From: Lates calcarifer
Lineage: Eukaryota; Chordata; Actinopteri; Centropomidae
Length of the DNA stretch: 64,000 bases
Reading direction: 5' to 3'
Assembly: GCF_001640805.2 (NCBI RefSeq)
Contig: NC_066843.1
Coordinates: forward strand, 11,822,036 to 11,886,035
In this document: piece by piece, positions 1 through 11,274 of the stretch
Layout: each line of letters opens with the position of its first letter
How positions within the stretch are numbered: the stretch's first letter is position 1
Program-made: the position numbers and the translations under genes
The notes under the pieces: model-generated
Told to the model about the DNA's origin: nothing
The model's database searches: none
The model's input: only the letters and a program-made list of their open reading frames with translations

Positions 1-1136
1 TTAAATGGACTTAATCAAAAGAGTATTCCATAACATTTCAAAGAGTAATGTTTTCTTCCTATAGAAGCAAACTCAATATAAGAAAAGGAGGTAGAGGAGG
101 AGTTTTTCAGTCTCAGTAAGTGTTTGTCCTCCACAGATTCATTTGTTCAGCTCTATCTACACTGAAACTGTGCTGGAAGGCACATTAAAATGTGTTTTTC
201 TTCTTTGAACATGGAGTCTTCGATGAGTCTAATTAGCATTTATAGATTCATTGAGGAACTTGATTACAGCTTTTAAAGTCTGCAGATGGTCATTATGCTA
301 ATCCAAGAGCCTTCAGTGTGTACTTATATAACCCCGCTGCACAATGAGTGGTGTTTCATGATAGGGGGAATAAAGCACGAGTGAACTAAGTGCTCTTTAA
401 CCAGAAAACTCCCATGATTCTTCAGTGTGGAAATCCTAACAACAGGCATCAGCAGCAGAGCCTAGGTACGTCAGATTGTCCGCAGGGAGTTAATCATTAA
501 CCATAAGATCACTGGGCAAAAGGGGCAGCTGATAACTAAAGTGGGTAAGTTAAACTGCTGAAACAAAAAGGATTTATTGATTAATACATTTCCACAGGCT
601 GAAATTATATGCAAAGTCTAAAACAAAAGAAATCTATATTGATGACCCACAGGGCTCAAGCATAACAAAACCATAAGCAGCATAAAAAGAAAGTCTCAGA
701 AACTGTAGGGTGATTCATAAAACAGCTATTGTGTTTGATCGTTGTTTGTTTTAGTCGGCCGTTCCCCAATACACCCTCTGCTGTGTCCTCCAAACAATTC
801 CTATCCTTTGGTGATACTGCATTCATTTTGTCTTTGGTCTGTTACAGCAACCTAACATAGCCCCGCACAGCCAGCCAAGAGAACAAGGTCGAACACGCAG
901 CATGGATATGTCTTCACCCCAGGCTAATTTCTTTAATTCTTAAACAAGATGTGCATGACAGAGAATTAATTTTCTGCGTAAACAAGTTACAGTTTGTTTC
1001 CCCAGGTTGTTTGGCTGGCTTTTTGTCAGAGGCTGCACATGATTAATAATGCTGTCCTACACCTTCTGTTGAGGGAATTAACAGAAAACGGTGAAAATGA
1101 GTGTGGGTGTATGAGAGGGGACTGGGTCATGTGTGC

Positions 1137-1138
<2 letters not shown>
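1..1138. other. Non-coding AT-rich sequence, no gene seen
   Basis: No exon with both splice signals and a sustained reading frame is visible. Around 215-310 there is a block dense in TAAT/ATTA-type homeodomain cores (AATTAGCA, GATTACAG, ATTATGCTAAT), the base composition often seen in vertebrate conserved non-coding elements. Conservation cannot be judged from this sequence alone. Confidence 0.6.

Positions 1139-1190
<52 letters not shown>
1139..1190. repeat. (TG)26 microsatellite
   Basis: Uninterrupted TG dinucleotide run of about 52 bases, the longest pure microsatellite in the window. It produces the artificial Cys-Val and His-Thr peptide repeats seen when this interval is translated. A run of this length is likely to be length-polymorphic and can adopt Z-DNA. 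Confidence 0.97.
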
Positions 1191-1193
<3 letters not shown>

Positions 1194-3225
1194 GGCTAAA
1201 GATGGAGAGCTTTTGCGCATATACCCGCTGCGTGCTTACACACACATACTTTATTTGCCAGTGCAAACACATGTGCCTTTGCATTGTGTCCTCTTTGAAT
1301 GTCACTGGCGTGCCACAGACCACATGTCCCCTTCATGCTGCAGATAATGAGCATATTAATATGTACATACCCAGCCAGGTTAATGCCTGCCTGGCACTGC
1401 AATTTCACGGCCCAGTCTCAGGTTGAGGCAGTTTTCCGCAGCTCCAATAGGCTGCGGTTTCTCTCTATCAGATGGAAGAAAGTAAACTGTAGTTCTGAAT
1501 TATTGAACAGATACATGACTGACAGGCCGGCTGATGAAAATGAAGGGGAAGGAAACAGAAAAGGAAGAAAGAATAAAAAATTGGTATAGTGAAGTTGATT
1601 GACGCCAAAGATAACTTTAGGTGAGGGGTTGACACTAAAAACTACTGACACAAAATATGGCTACAAGGGTTGTGGTGGAGTGGACAAAATTGCTGAAATT
1701 GCTCTTCGGTGCTCTATTTTCTGCTTTTCTCAAAACCCCCAAAGTTATTCTAGGCAATCCATCAGAGATGAAGTCTTAACTTTATAACTTTCAATCTGAC
1801 TCATGATATCTATTTGACAGTTGAGCTCATCACTTTTGTCTCTTACACTGCCGCTCTGGGAAGACAAACCGTGTCTTAAAGCAGAGAGTCTAAAAGCCAG
1901 CCGTCTATTGAATACAGAATATTCCCTAAATGGTAAACATTTTTACGATGAGCTCGTCTCAGTAAAATCTGCTGATATTTGTCAGCCATTAAGCGTCGGA
2001 GAACATTTTCATCTAAAAGTCATTGCAAATGTCAGACAGATAAAACAGCTCCTATCCATGGAACTGGCTGACAGACAGTGTAGTCAGACTAAATGGTGGG
2101 ATGTGGTAGGAGGTGGGATTTTATGAGTGTGTGTGTGTTATCCTGTCTGGTTCTGTCTTGACTTTACAGTATGTCTGTGTGCTCCGTGAAGCTGAAACCC
2201 AGACATACCTTATATCTTTTATGACCAGTTTTAAATCATATGTCAACACAGCCAACACTTTAACCACATCGTCAGTGGGAGATGAACATTTTTTTTATCT
2301 CTGCATGCTGAGAAACACATCGTGTGGTGACAACTTGATTCACTGCCTCTGCAACAATTTCACACTTTTCACTCGACTTAGTTTCCCATTAAACATCAAC
2401 ACTTGGATTTTCTCATAATCATTTGATATAAAGTTGAATAACAACTGTTTACATTACATATTTATGACATTTTTACTTCTCATGCAGGTTTATTTTGATA
2501 TGTTTTAGTGTCGAGGTGAAAAGCTATTCTGATTTCCATGCATTACTTTGTATTGTCCCTACCAGCCCTACATAAAGTTTTCACGACAACTCAAGGCTAC
2601 TGTGAAGAACTTTGTATGAATAAAAACAAAAATTTATTTACTGATGTTTTTCACATCATTTTTCTCCTGCAAACAAGAAGAAACATTCAGACTGATTCAG
2701 AGTAAACAAGTTTGAAGTGCTGGAGCAATGTCAACTCAAGCAAACAATCTGGAACTTAAATAAAAAGCTGAACTTTTGAATCTCAACACAATGAAAAAAA
2801 ATGATCCTTTTTAGAAAAACAGTGTTTTCGATATGCACTGTAAGCAAGTGATTTTATTTCAGCATGGGTTCAAAAATTCCTGTTTTTTGTTCTTGGCCAC
2901 AGGATTAGATTATTAGATGGATTTCACACACAGGAATTTGCCTCAATCAACTGATCTTTTTTATTAAGTTAATGTAACTATATAATTCAACTCAAAATTT
3001 TCAGACCACTTCAGAACTAACAAACATGAGTTCTTCTGGCCTGAAATGATGAACTGAACAACAGGACTGCTGAAAGTTCACTCAGCGTGCAGCATGCATT
3101 ATTTGTGACTTCCCTCCAGTGACCCCTCTTTTTTAGTACTTTGACGAGAGCATGCATTATGGAAACTTGCTGTTTGTCTTTAATACATATGAAATTGGTT
3201 GGTCATGGTAGTTCCTTCTAATTAT

Positions 3226-3280
3226 AATAAAAAACAATACAAAAAAACAAAATAAACAAAATCAAACAAAAAAAAAAAAT
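3226..3280. repeat. A-rich low-complexity tract
   Basis: About 55 bases almost entirely A with scattered C and T (AACAAAATAAACAAAATC-like), ending in a 12-base A run. It may be the decayed poly(A)-like tail of a retroelement inserted in + orientation, but no recognisable element body precedes it. Confidence 0.85.
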
Positions 3281-5880
3281 ACTGGAAGCAGGCTTGCATT
3301 TGCATTAGAATTGAATCTGGTGTACAAGTAGCTTCAAGAGCAGCAGGTGTATGTTCTTTTAGAGTTGTGAAAATTTAAATGTAAAGCAAACGCTCCTATA
3401 ATGAATGTCAGTGTGACTAAACAGCTATTGAACTTAATTTAAGTTTACTGAACTTACTGAACTTAGCTGGTTTACATTTTTATGAGCCAACTTTTAGATC
3501 ACTTAAATCACATTTTTACAGCAGCAAGGCATCTTTTGTTATTTTACAGCATGAAGAACAAAAAATACAGGACAGCCGTGAGCAAGCCTTAAGTAAGTTC
3601 ACCCAGAAGGAGTTTGTAATGAGTATTTCATTATCAGATGACTGATTTTCACTAAGTAATGTACATTAATTTTCATCAAGGACCACAAAATATTACTCTG
3701 AGCCAAATGATCTAAGAGTATGGTAAAAGAAGTTAGTGAAGGATTGATACAGAACAGGTTATAAGAACAAACAAGTAACCACATGTCTTTGCCATTTGCT
3801 ACGCTCCCAGAGGAGCTTGAAGTAAAAGGTGGTGATATTTATGAATTTATATGAACGTCAACACCTACAAAATGCATTTTTAATCCAAACACTTTTGAGT
3901 CAGTGAGTCAGGACCCTCTGCTGTATTTCCTCCGGTACAACGCCCCAGCTGCGCATCCTAATCAGGAAACAAAAATAAAAACAAACATGGCCTCGGCTGG
4001 AACATCACTGGTGATGTCAACACTTTCTGTGTTGACTACACAGAAGGTCGTAGCAGCCTCTTGCAAAAACACATCTGCACTGTATAGACTTTACAGCTGG
4101 TGAAGAGAAGACAGTTTACAGGACAACAAAGGATTTTTGCACCAAGCACATTATTAAACCTCAGATAATGGATGGATGACTAACGTACAAAAGCAAGAGA
4201 ACGAATAATTGGGACAAATAAGTCTAATGAATCATAAAAATGCAGATTGTAGTGGTGAGAATAAGACTGTGACAAATGGCATTCAGCCCTCTTTTGTAAC
4301 AGTATTTCAGATATGCAGCAACAGAACACTCTGAGGCAGTGTGTCCAGCATTTCAATGTCTTCTGAAGGACAGTGTGGAATTGGCTTTTTGAAACTGCAC
4401 ATGGAGATTTGTACTGGTCTGCATCCAGTTATGTGAATTAACTTGACTGTGGTTTGTTGTATTTGCGGGACAATTTCACTCAGACAAACTTTTGTACTGA
4501 ATATTCACATTTTATTGGTCACATAAATAGATAAAGTAAACTATTTGTACCTTCATTATGTTTCTGTTTGTATTTTGCTTAAGTGCTATGACACTTCCTT
4601 TGGTTGTACATAATCATAGATGCAGTTTTGTACTAACCACCTGAAAACATGTATTTCACATAGCCAAAGACTATAAACTATGCACATATAACAACTTATC
4701 CAGTACCTGAATATGTACCAGTGAAAAGTGAAGAGCCAGTAAAACATACTGAATTTCTCTGCTGTGAATATATTTCTGGTCAAGTCCTCCACAGGGACAG
4801 TGCTGCTGACTCTCTTGTGAGGAAAATGTTACTCATAAGTCAAAGTTGTTTAAATGTCCAGATGATGTCATAGATGAAAACATTTGCTCCAGGCCCCTGC
4901 TGTTAACAGAGGAAGTGGCTACACTGTCATTGTGAAACAATGGAATAATAAATAGCTAGTTTACCCTGAAAATCTGCCTGTGAAAGTCTAAAAAGTTGTA
5001 ACAACAAAGCTGGCCAGCTGGTGACAGTGAATAAAGGTTATAATGGGTCAAAGTATAGTGTTGGTTCTCATCAGTCACTGACAGAGAAAATCTTCTACTG
5101 TAAAACATTATTTATGGAACAAACTGTGGCTGCAACCTTTATTTATTAACTGATATTCAATTACTTTAATTTTAGTAGTGGATAGTCATCATAGTAATGG
5201 TAGCAGTCCTGGTCATTTTGATGTAATTTTAGATTAAAAAGCATATACTGGTGTGGAGAATGAATTAAAAATGCATATCCTGTTATTTCAAATGTGTGTA
5301 CCTGTAATCTGACATTTGCAACTGCATTTTGTGTCCAATTGTACAAATATTAAAATTAACAAATACTGTATGTATTTAGATTTTACAACGTGAAAGTCAG
5401 CTAACTGTAATTAGGTCAGGTTTAATATTTTACACACATTTAGCGCACTGAGATTTGTACTAAGATCTGGAACATGGCACCTTAAATCAGGGCCACAGCT
5501 CCAAGTTGCTTTGGTCTCTCCATGCTGCTCTAATAACATATGTTTCCCAAAGAGGATCCATCAAGTGGACTCATCTTGCCAAAACAACGCTGCAGCTATT
5601 AGTGGGCACAGCGAAGATCAAAATGGACTGGTGCCTTGGGTATACATTTACATTTCTCAGAACATATTTGCACATCTGAGTGTGCATTTGCAAATCTTAT
5701 TTTGCATCCACAAGTCTCAGTTCATATTTGTAGAGGTTAGATGAAGTCCTAAATTTACTTCCATATTATTGTAGAGATACAATTACATTTACACATCAAA
5801 ACGATAAAGGTAATATTAGATGAAGGCAGTGGACGGGACGGCAGGACGTCTCATATCGATGGTTTAAATCATGTAGAGGG

Positions 5881-5898
5881 TTCTTTTTTAAAAAAGAA
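5881..5898. repeat. Perfect 18-bp A/T palindrome
   Basis: TTCTTTTTTAAAAAAGAA is its own reverse complement with no loop. A short palindrome of this low-complexity type can arise by chance in AT-rich DNA. Confidence 0.9.
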
Positions 5899-7990
5899 TT
5901 CCATATCAACAAAGTGAGCACAAGTAGTTTAATCTGAGTATCAGTTGTTAAATGCACAGGATTTTGCCACAACCTGCATCGGCAATCAAAGAGAAATCCT
6001 AATAATGATATCATCTCTATGTGCCATTCTACATCTCAAAGCTGCAATGTGTACCGCCTCTAGCACTGACCTTTCAGGAACCTCTTCTCCAGCACACGTA
6101 TTTTACACTTCAAAGTAAGCAGTTAAATTATTCCAATTAGGCCTGCAGCACTGTTCTGGTCGTACCAATCTGCTGATGAAAGAACTTGCCAAGCCTATCA
6201 TCCTGCCTCAAAAACTCATTGCAGTTGTACATTATACATATTCATTGGACTGTTTAGGGAGAAGTCGGGGTGTCTTTGAAGAGCTGTGCCAAGAATTTAG
6301 AAGATTATCCATTGTTAAAGTTATTGTTTTGACAAGAGTGGTTGCACAAAGAGAGGAACCATCAATGGTCACTCTGCATGATCCAGCAATTATCTGCATG
6401 CATATGCAAAGATACAGCACATAGCTTGCAGATATCCATGATGGAGCTAAGATAAAGCTCTGTGATGCAAACACAGAGTAAAGATATGGCTTCCCTTACT
6501 CTGAAATAAAAAACACTCCAGTGACTGATGGCTTCTGGATCACTGTAGGATTTATATTTATGGCACCAAACAGGCGGGTAAAGAATATGGCCAGATGGGA
6601 ACTTATTGGAAGCATTTTACCCCTCATGGATTTTTAGACTACAATATTGATTTTGTATGCATTGCAGTAAGGCTGGCTGAAATAAACTGCGTGCTGTCCA
6701 CGCCACTGGAGTTGGTTTCTTCTCCACAGTACTGACTCTACCCTCATCCGGTGAGTGTTACATCTGCCTATGAAGGGGCAGAACCAAGGGAATTATACAG
6801 GAGAAAATTGCCGATAAAGGCTGTTATGTCTGCTGTAATATCCATTTCCCAACCAATAATGTCGGGGAAGGAGAAATAATGAGAGAAGAGCAGTATTACC
6901 CCACCATCTGCTCTCCTCCACCACTTGGTCTGTCTCCTCTCTCTGCTGCTTTCTCTTCACTCTGTTGGGCTCATGTTCTCTCTCACTCTTTTTCCACACC
7001 TCCACATGGAGCTTTCTCTCTGTTAACCCTCTAATTTCCTCCATCTATTCTGCGGTTTTCCTTGCTTAGTCTACTCTCAGAGAGTCAATTTATTATCCAG
7101 CCCTTACTCACCACATCTGAGTATCTCTCGCACAAATGAACACTGGTCTGTGATCCTACCAGAATCACTTTCTCAGTCATTGTATTCTTGTGCTGTGTGC
7201 ATCAGTGTCAGCGTTTCATGGAAGACTATAAATAATATATGTGATTCTGTGGAAAGTGCAACTTTTGTAATCTACTGATAATGTGTTTTTCTGGTAGCTA
7301 CAGATACAGACACACAGCCAGTTAAAGATGACAAACTCACTTTAAAATATTCATGAGAAGCTTTAAAGTGCCGTGGGTAAAGGTTTTGTTTTTCAATACA
7401 TATTGTGTAGTTTTCTCTAAATACACTTTGTTTAGTTGTAAAGAAAGTAATCCCAAGGCTCGTGAATATAAATGAGTCAGGTGTATGTGTAATATTAAGG
7501 TATTAGTATAGCAACCTGGCTTTGTTATGACTTTGCAAAGTGATTTTTTAGTAAATTTTTTTTCATGTGCCACTTGCTGGTTCATTCTTCTGTTTTTCTC
7601 AAACAAAATACCTACAAGGTATTTGGAGAATAAACATACTTTCACTAAAATAATTAAAGTTGGATGCAGTTACTCATTGTAGACTTTAAAAGGTGCATCT
7701 GTGTAGAATTTGCCTCCATGGAGGCACGGGGAGAAAAAAGTGTTTGGTACATTTTTATAGAGATAAAATACAAAACAACACTACCTCAAACAACATGCGA
7801 CTCAGGATGGTTGGTGGTTTGATGCTACGTTGCTCCTGTCCATAGGTCAAATTGAACTGCTCATGATGGATCTACTGCCAACAGCATGTGTGAATGGATG
7901 TATGAGAGGCAAACTGTAAAATACTTTGCCTGCTAAGGTAGAAAATTGTTATATAAGTGCACTCCATTTACCATTTAAACAGGACTAAGA

Positions 7991-8566
7991 GTCTACAGCC
8001 ATGCTGGCAGCTCTGTTAGGTTGTACTTATGCATTGTGCTGCTTTGAGCTACATTTCAATATCAGTATGCTAACATGCTCACAGTGACAATGCTGAACAT
8101 GCCGAGGCAAAGCAGGTGTTATATTTAGCATGTTCACTTACTTAGTTCTGCATATTAGCATGCTAATATTTGCTACTTAGTTCTAAACAAAAAGTAGAGC
8201 TGATGCTAGTGGGAATGTCATTAGTTTTGTAGGCATTTCATCATGAACCAAAGTACTGTACAAACTGAAATTTTAACTTAGATGAAAAGTTAGGGTATCA
8301 CCAGAGTTGTTCTAAATTCATCCTAAGGGGGCATGAATGTGTGAAGTAAATTTGACGGCAATCCATTCAATAGTTGTTAAGACAATTCTCTAAAAACCAC
8401 AAATGTCAAAAGTCAGGGCAACCAAAAATGTCTCCATAAAAGTTCATAGCAATCCACTGAACAGTTGTTCAGATATTTCAGTCCGGACCAAAGTGGCAGA
8501 CCAATCCGACCAACAACAGACCAACGCTGCAATCCCTCGAGCCATGCCGCTAGCATGGCTAAAAAC
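7991..8566. mobile_element. MITE-like non-autonomous DNA transposon (common percomorph repeat)
   Basis: About 575 bp that I recognise from memory as a very common percomorph interspersed repeat. It begins near AGCCATGCTGGCAGCTCTGT, passes through AGCATGCTAACATGCTCACA and the phrases GGGAATGTCATTAGTTTTG, GGCAATCCATTCAATAGTTGT and GATATTTCAGTCCGGACCAA, and ends in GCCGCTAGCATGGCTAAAAAC. The reverse complement of the end, GTTTTTAGCCATGCTAGCGG, matches the start (AGCCATGCTGGC) over about 12 bases with one mismatch, so imperfect terminal inverted repeats are visible directly. Two internal diverged half-copies of the 'caatccaNtcAatagttgt' phrase (near 8360 and 8450) show an internal duplication typical of the family. 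There is no transposase reading frame, so movement would need an enzyme supplied elsewhere. I cannot assign the superfamily with certainty and no clean target-site duplication is obvious. Confidence 0.8.
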
Positions 8567-10411
8567 AACAGACTGAATTATTGCACAGTCTCAACCAAAA
8601 GTGAATATTATATGCTTTCAAAAGATACTATTTGCTGCATGGGTTTGGGACTGTATATTGTTCATGTATTCCTTGTGTCCGAGGGAGCCAGAGCTACTAA
8701 CTGAGGTGCTACCAAGCCTTTAAACTCTACTGGAGCTAAAGTCTGTGTGAAAAAGAAATGATTCTTGTGTGGTTTTTCAAAAGCACTGAACATATGAGGA
8801 ATATGAGAGACATAAGAAAAGCTGTGTGACACCGGATGTCATCATGTTTAGGTAAAATGCTTTTATCGAGTATGTTACTTTCAAATTTTCACATTTTAAA
8901 TTGCTTTAATTCATATAATTTGACCGTCCATTCTCTCTCTAAGTGCATTAAACATTGCATGTTGAGTGGGTACACCAGCACTTAGGGTGCCCTGCTGTCT
9001 CACCTCTGTGGAGAAGAAGGCACTGTGACATTTAGGCCTCCGTGTTCTGTGGGCCCTGGGCCAGCTGTGAAAGTTGGCCAGGGAGAGCTACTGAGTGCGG
9101 GGTGGAAATGTCAGCAATCATTCAGGTGGTACGTCACAATCTCACCACTTAATCGTGATTGAGCGGAGGCGACTTCATGAACCCTAAACTTAAAAGCATA
9201 GTCCTGTTCCTGATTTCATAAGCTAACACACAACCACACACACGTCTCTGAAATAACTTGTTACACATGACAAATTATTCTTCAAATATAATGTGGAAAT
9301 ACTGTTGCATTTAAGTTTTGAGGATTGCATCTGTCCTTCCATGCAACCTACACAGGAAATAAAGGAAACAGTGACTTGTTCATGTACTATGAGAGCTTTT
9401 ACGTCTTCTTTTCCTTTACAGTGGCCAGCGTCCAAGAACAGTCACGGTGGTTTCTGAGCAACCCAGTTTGGCCAAAACGATGGAGGGGGAAATCCACGTT
9501 TTTACCACAGCTAACCACACACACCCACTCGTCTGAATTCCACAGCCCAGCCACAAACACACATCAAGTCAACATAGACTTGTGACTGCACGTCACACAG
9601 GCCGACACAAACAGTACCAACCTGCCACCCACACAACCCCAGATACTCAAGGCTCTCATTAGGCCCCGTAAAAGTCTAAACATACACTTGCTCGTGCAAG
9701 AGGTATGTTCGTACACATGCAGACGCATGGACGGACAGACAGGAGGAATTTGCATGCACAAAAATACATAAATACAAAACATAACACACTGCAAGTGCAT
9801 AAAAATACTCTCCATGAGTAAATTAACATTTTTAAAGGTTAAAATGCCCCAAAAAATCCAGACATTTTCAGCTTTTTCTTACTTGAATCCTTATTTAGAT
9901 GCTGCGGTGTCCCTGTGAACATGATCACGCAGATTCTCCTGAACCATTTTTTGCCCCCATGCACACACAGCAGCACTGAGGCCCTTGACATGTGTCACTA
10001 CTCTGTGGTAAAAACCAAAGTCATGGTTTTCACAGTCATCACCCACATGAAGAACAGACGCCACAGTCTCTATATTTATGCCATTTTTCAGTTTGAATGA
10101 ACAGGGAGCTCAAAGTTCACGTAGTCCATGGTGCGGTAATTCTTGTCAGCCAGTCTCATTTTGGTCACTATCCAAAAATGGAAAATGTGTGTGGTTGGTG
10201 GTTGGGGGTGGCTGCACAAATCCAACATTTGATTGATTGGTTAAATCTAGTCTATGTTGTGCTACATTGCTTTTTATATGCAACAAGCGATAAGTGCTTT
10301 GAATGCGTCACCGTAATATGATTGAGTTGCTGTTTCATTTGTTGCCTTGGTTTCTCTGTGACTGAGCCGATCCTGCGTTTCCTGCTCTCTCATCCATGCA
10401 CTTCACACCTT

Positions 10412-10435
10412 ACACACACACACACACACACACAC
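10412..10435. repeat. (AC)12 microsatellite
   Basis: Pure 24-base AC dinucleotide run. Confidence 0.95.
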
Positions 10436-10513
10436 TTTCCACCCTGTTGAAAACACTAATGCTTTTTATCACAGCTCAAGTGTTTTGCTCTCTTTGACAA
10501 TGCCTCTTCACCA

Positions 10514-10566
10514 ACCGACCGACCGACCCCCACCCCTCCTCCTCCTCTTCCTCCTCCTCCACCACC
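10514..10566. repeat. CCGA and TCC simple repeats in a pyrimidine-rich tract
   Basis: Three to four ACCG/CCGA units (10514-10528) run into a C/T-only stretch built mainly of TCC triplets, then ACC triplets. One strand is nearly all pyrimidine from about 10529 to 10560, which could form triplex (H-) DNA. Confidence 0.9.
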
Positions 10567-11252
10567 AACATCATCCTTATCCCGTTTTGGAGCACAGCTT
10601 TTCCCCTGCGCCTTTTTGACTGAGAGTAATTTGCACACGCTTTCAAGAATGCGATGAACGATGAGAGAAATGTTGTGGGCTGACGCAGACAGGGGCTAAT
10701 GCGTATTTATTTCATTGAGTGGCGCTGCGCGGAAAAGCCGCCGGAGCACACACCCAGGGTAATGGCTTGACAAATCAGATCTGTCAGACTATCCACACTT
10801 GCCACTTCTCCTTCCCCTGCAGGTAAAGAGAGCTAACTCACCACAGTAGGGAGAGAGAAGAGGAGGCATGTACCACACCTAAGTACAAGCAGAGGAGAAT
10901 ATTGGCAATTTGTTTTACTGATATATACCTATTTAAAGATTTGTATGTTTTATATACAAGCAATTTGTTGCCTATTAAAGTGAGATGAGAGGAAAAGTGG
11001 CTAGTTAACATTAAAGAGCTAATGAGACGTTACCGTGGCAACATAGCTGTTTAACTAAACATAAAACCTAAAAGTCTTAAAATCTGCTGTTATGATTATT
11101 ATGTTTTACACGTAAAAGTCCTCCTGATAGAAGATTGTTTATGTATGTTAACTGATCGGACCTGCACCAAGGAAACTTGTACTGTATATTGCAATACTTT
11201 TTTGCCAAGGCCTTAGTCAAGCTAGCAAAATGGCTCTCCTTTTATTTGCTGT

Positions 11253-11274
11253 CATATAAGGTTCATATAAGGTT
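11253..11274. repeat. 11-bp tandem duplication
   Basis: CATATAAGGTT occurs twice in a row with no mismatch. Confidence 0.93.

Larger units (their letters stand above)
1191..7990. other. Non-coding sequence, no gene seen
   Basis: A long AT-rich stretch with only short chance ORFs (up to ~100 codons, with no recognisable domain or splice context). It holds an A-rich tract at 3226-3280 and an 18-base A/T palindrome at 5881, listed separately. Positions 1320-1460 form a block of more mixed composition (TAATGAGCATATTAATATG, then CAGCCAGGTTAATGCCTGCC) that could be conserved non-coding DNA. If the exons at 25.5 kb are real, this interval probably lies in a long intron or in that gene's upstream part. 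Confidence 0.55.

Noticed and set aside
64..113. Short exon-like segment between an AG and GTAAGT near the left edge
   Set aside because: About 50 bases, partly low-complexity A/G text, no in-frame partner; more likely chance.
6725..6752. Acceptor TTCTTCTCCACAG followed by CCG|GTGAGTG
   Set aside because: The implied exon is only about 23 bases, with no phase or partner evidence.
10456..10638. Gly-rich minus-strand ORF
   Set aside because: A direct translation of the TCC/ACC simple repeat tract at 10514-10566.
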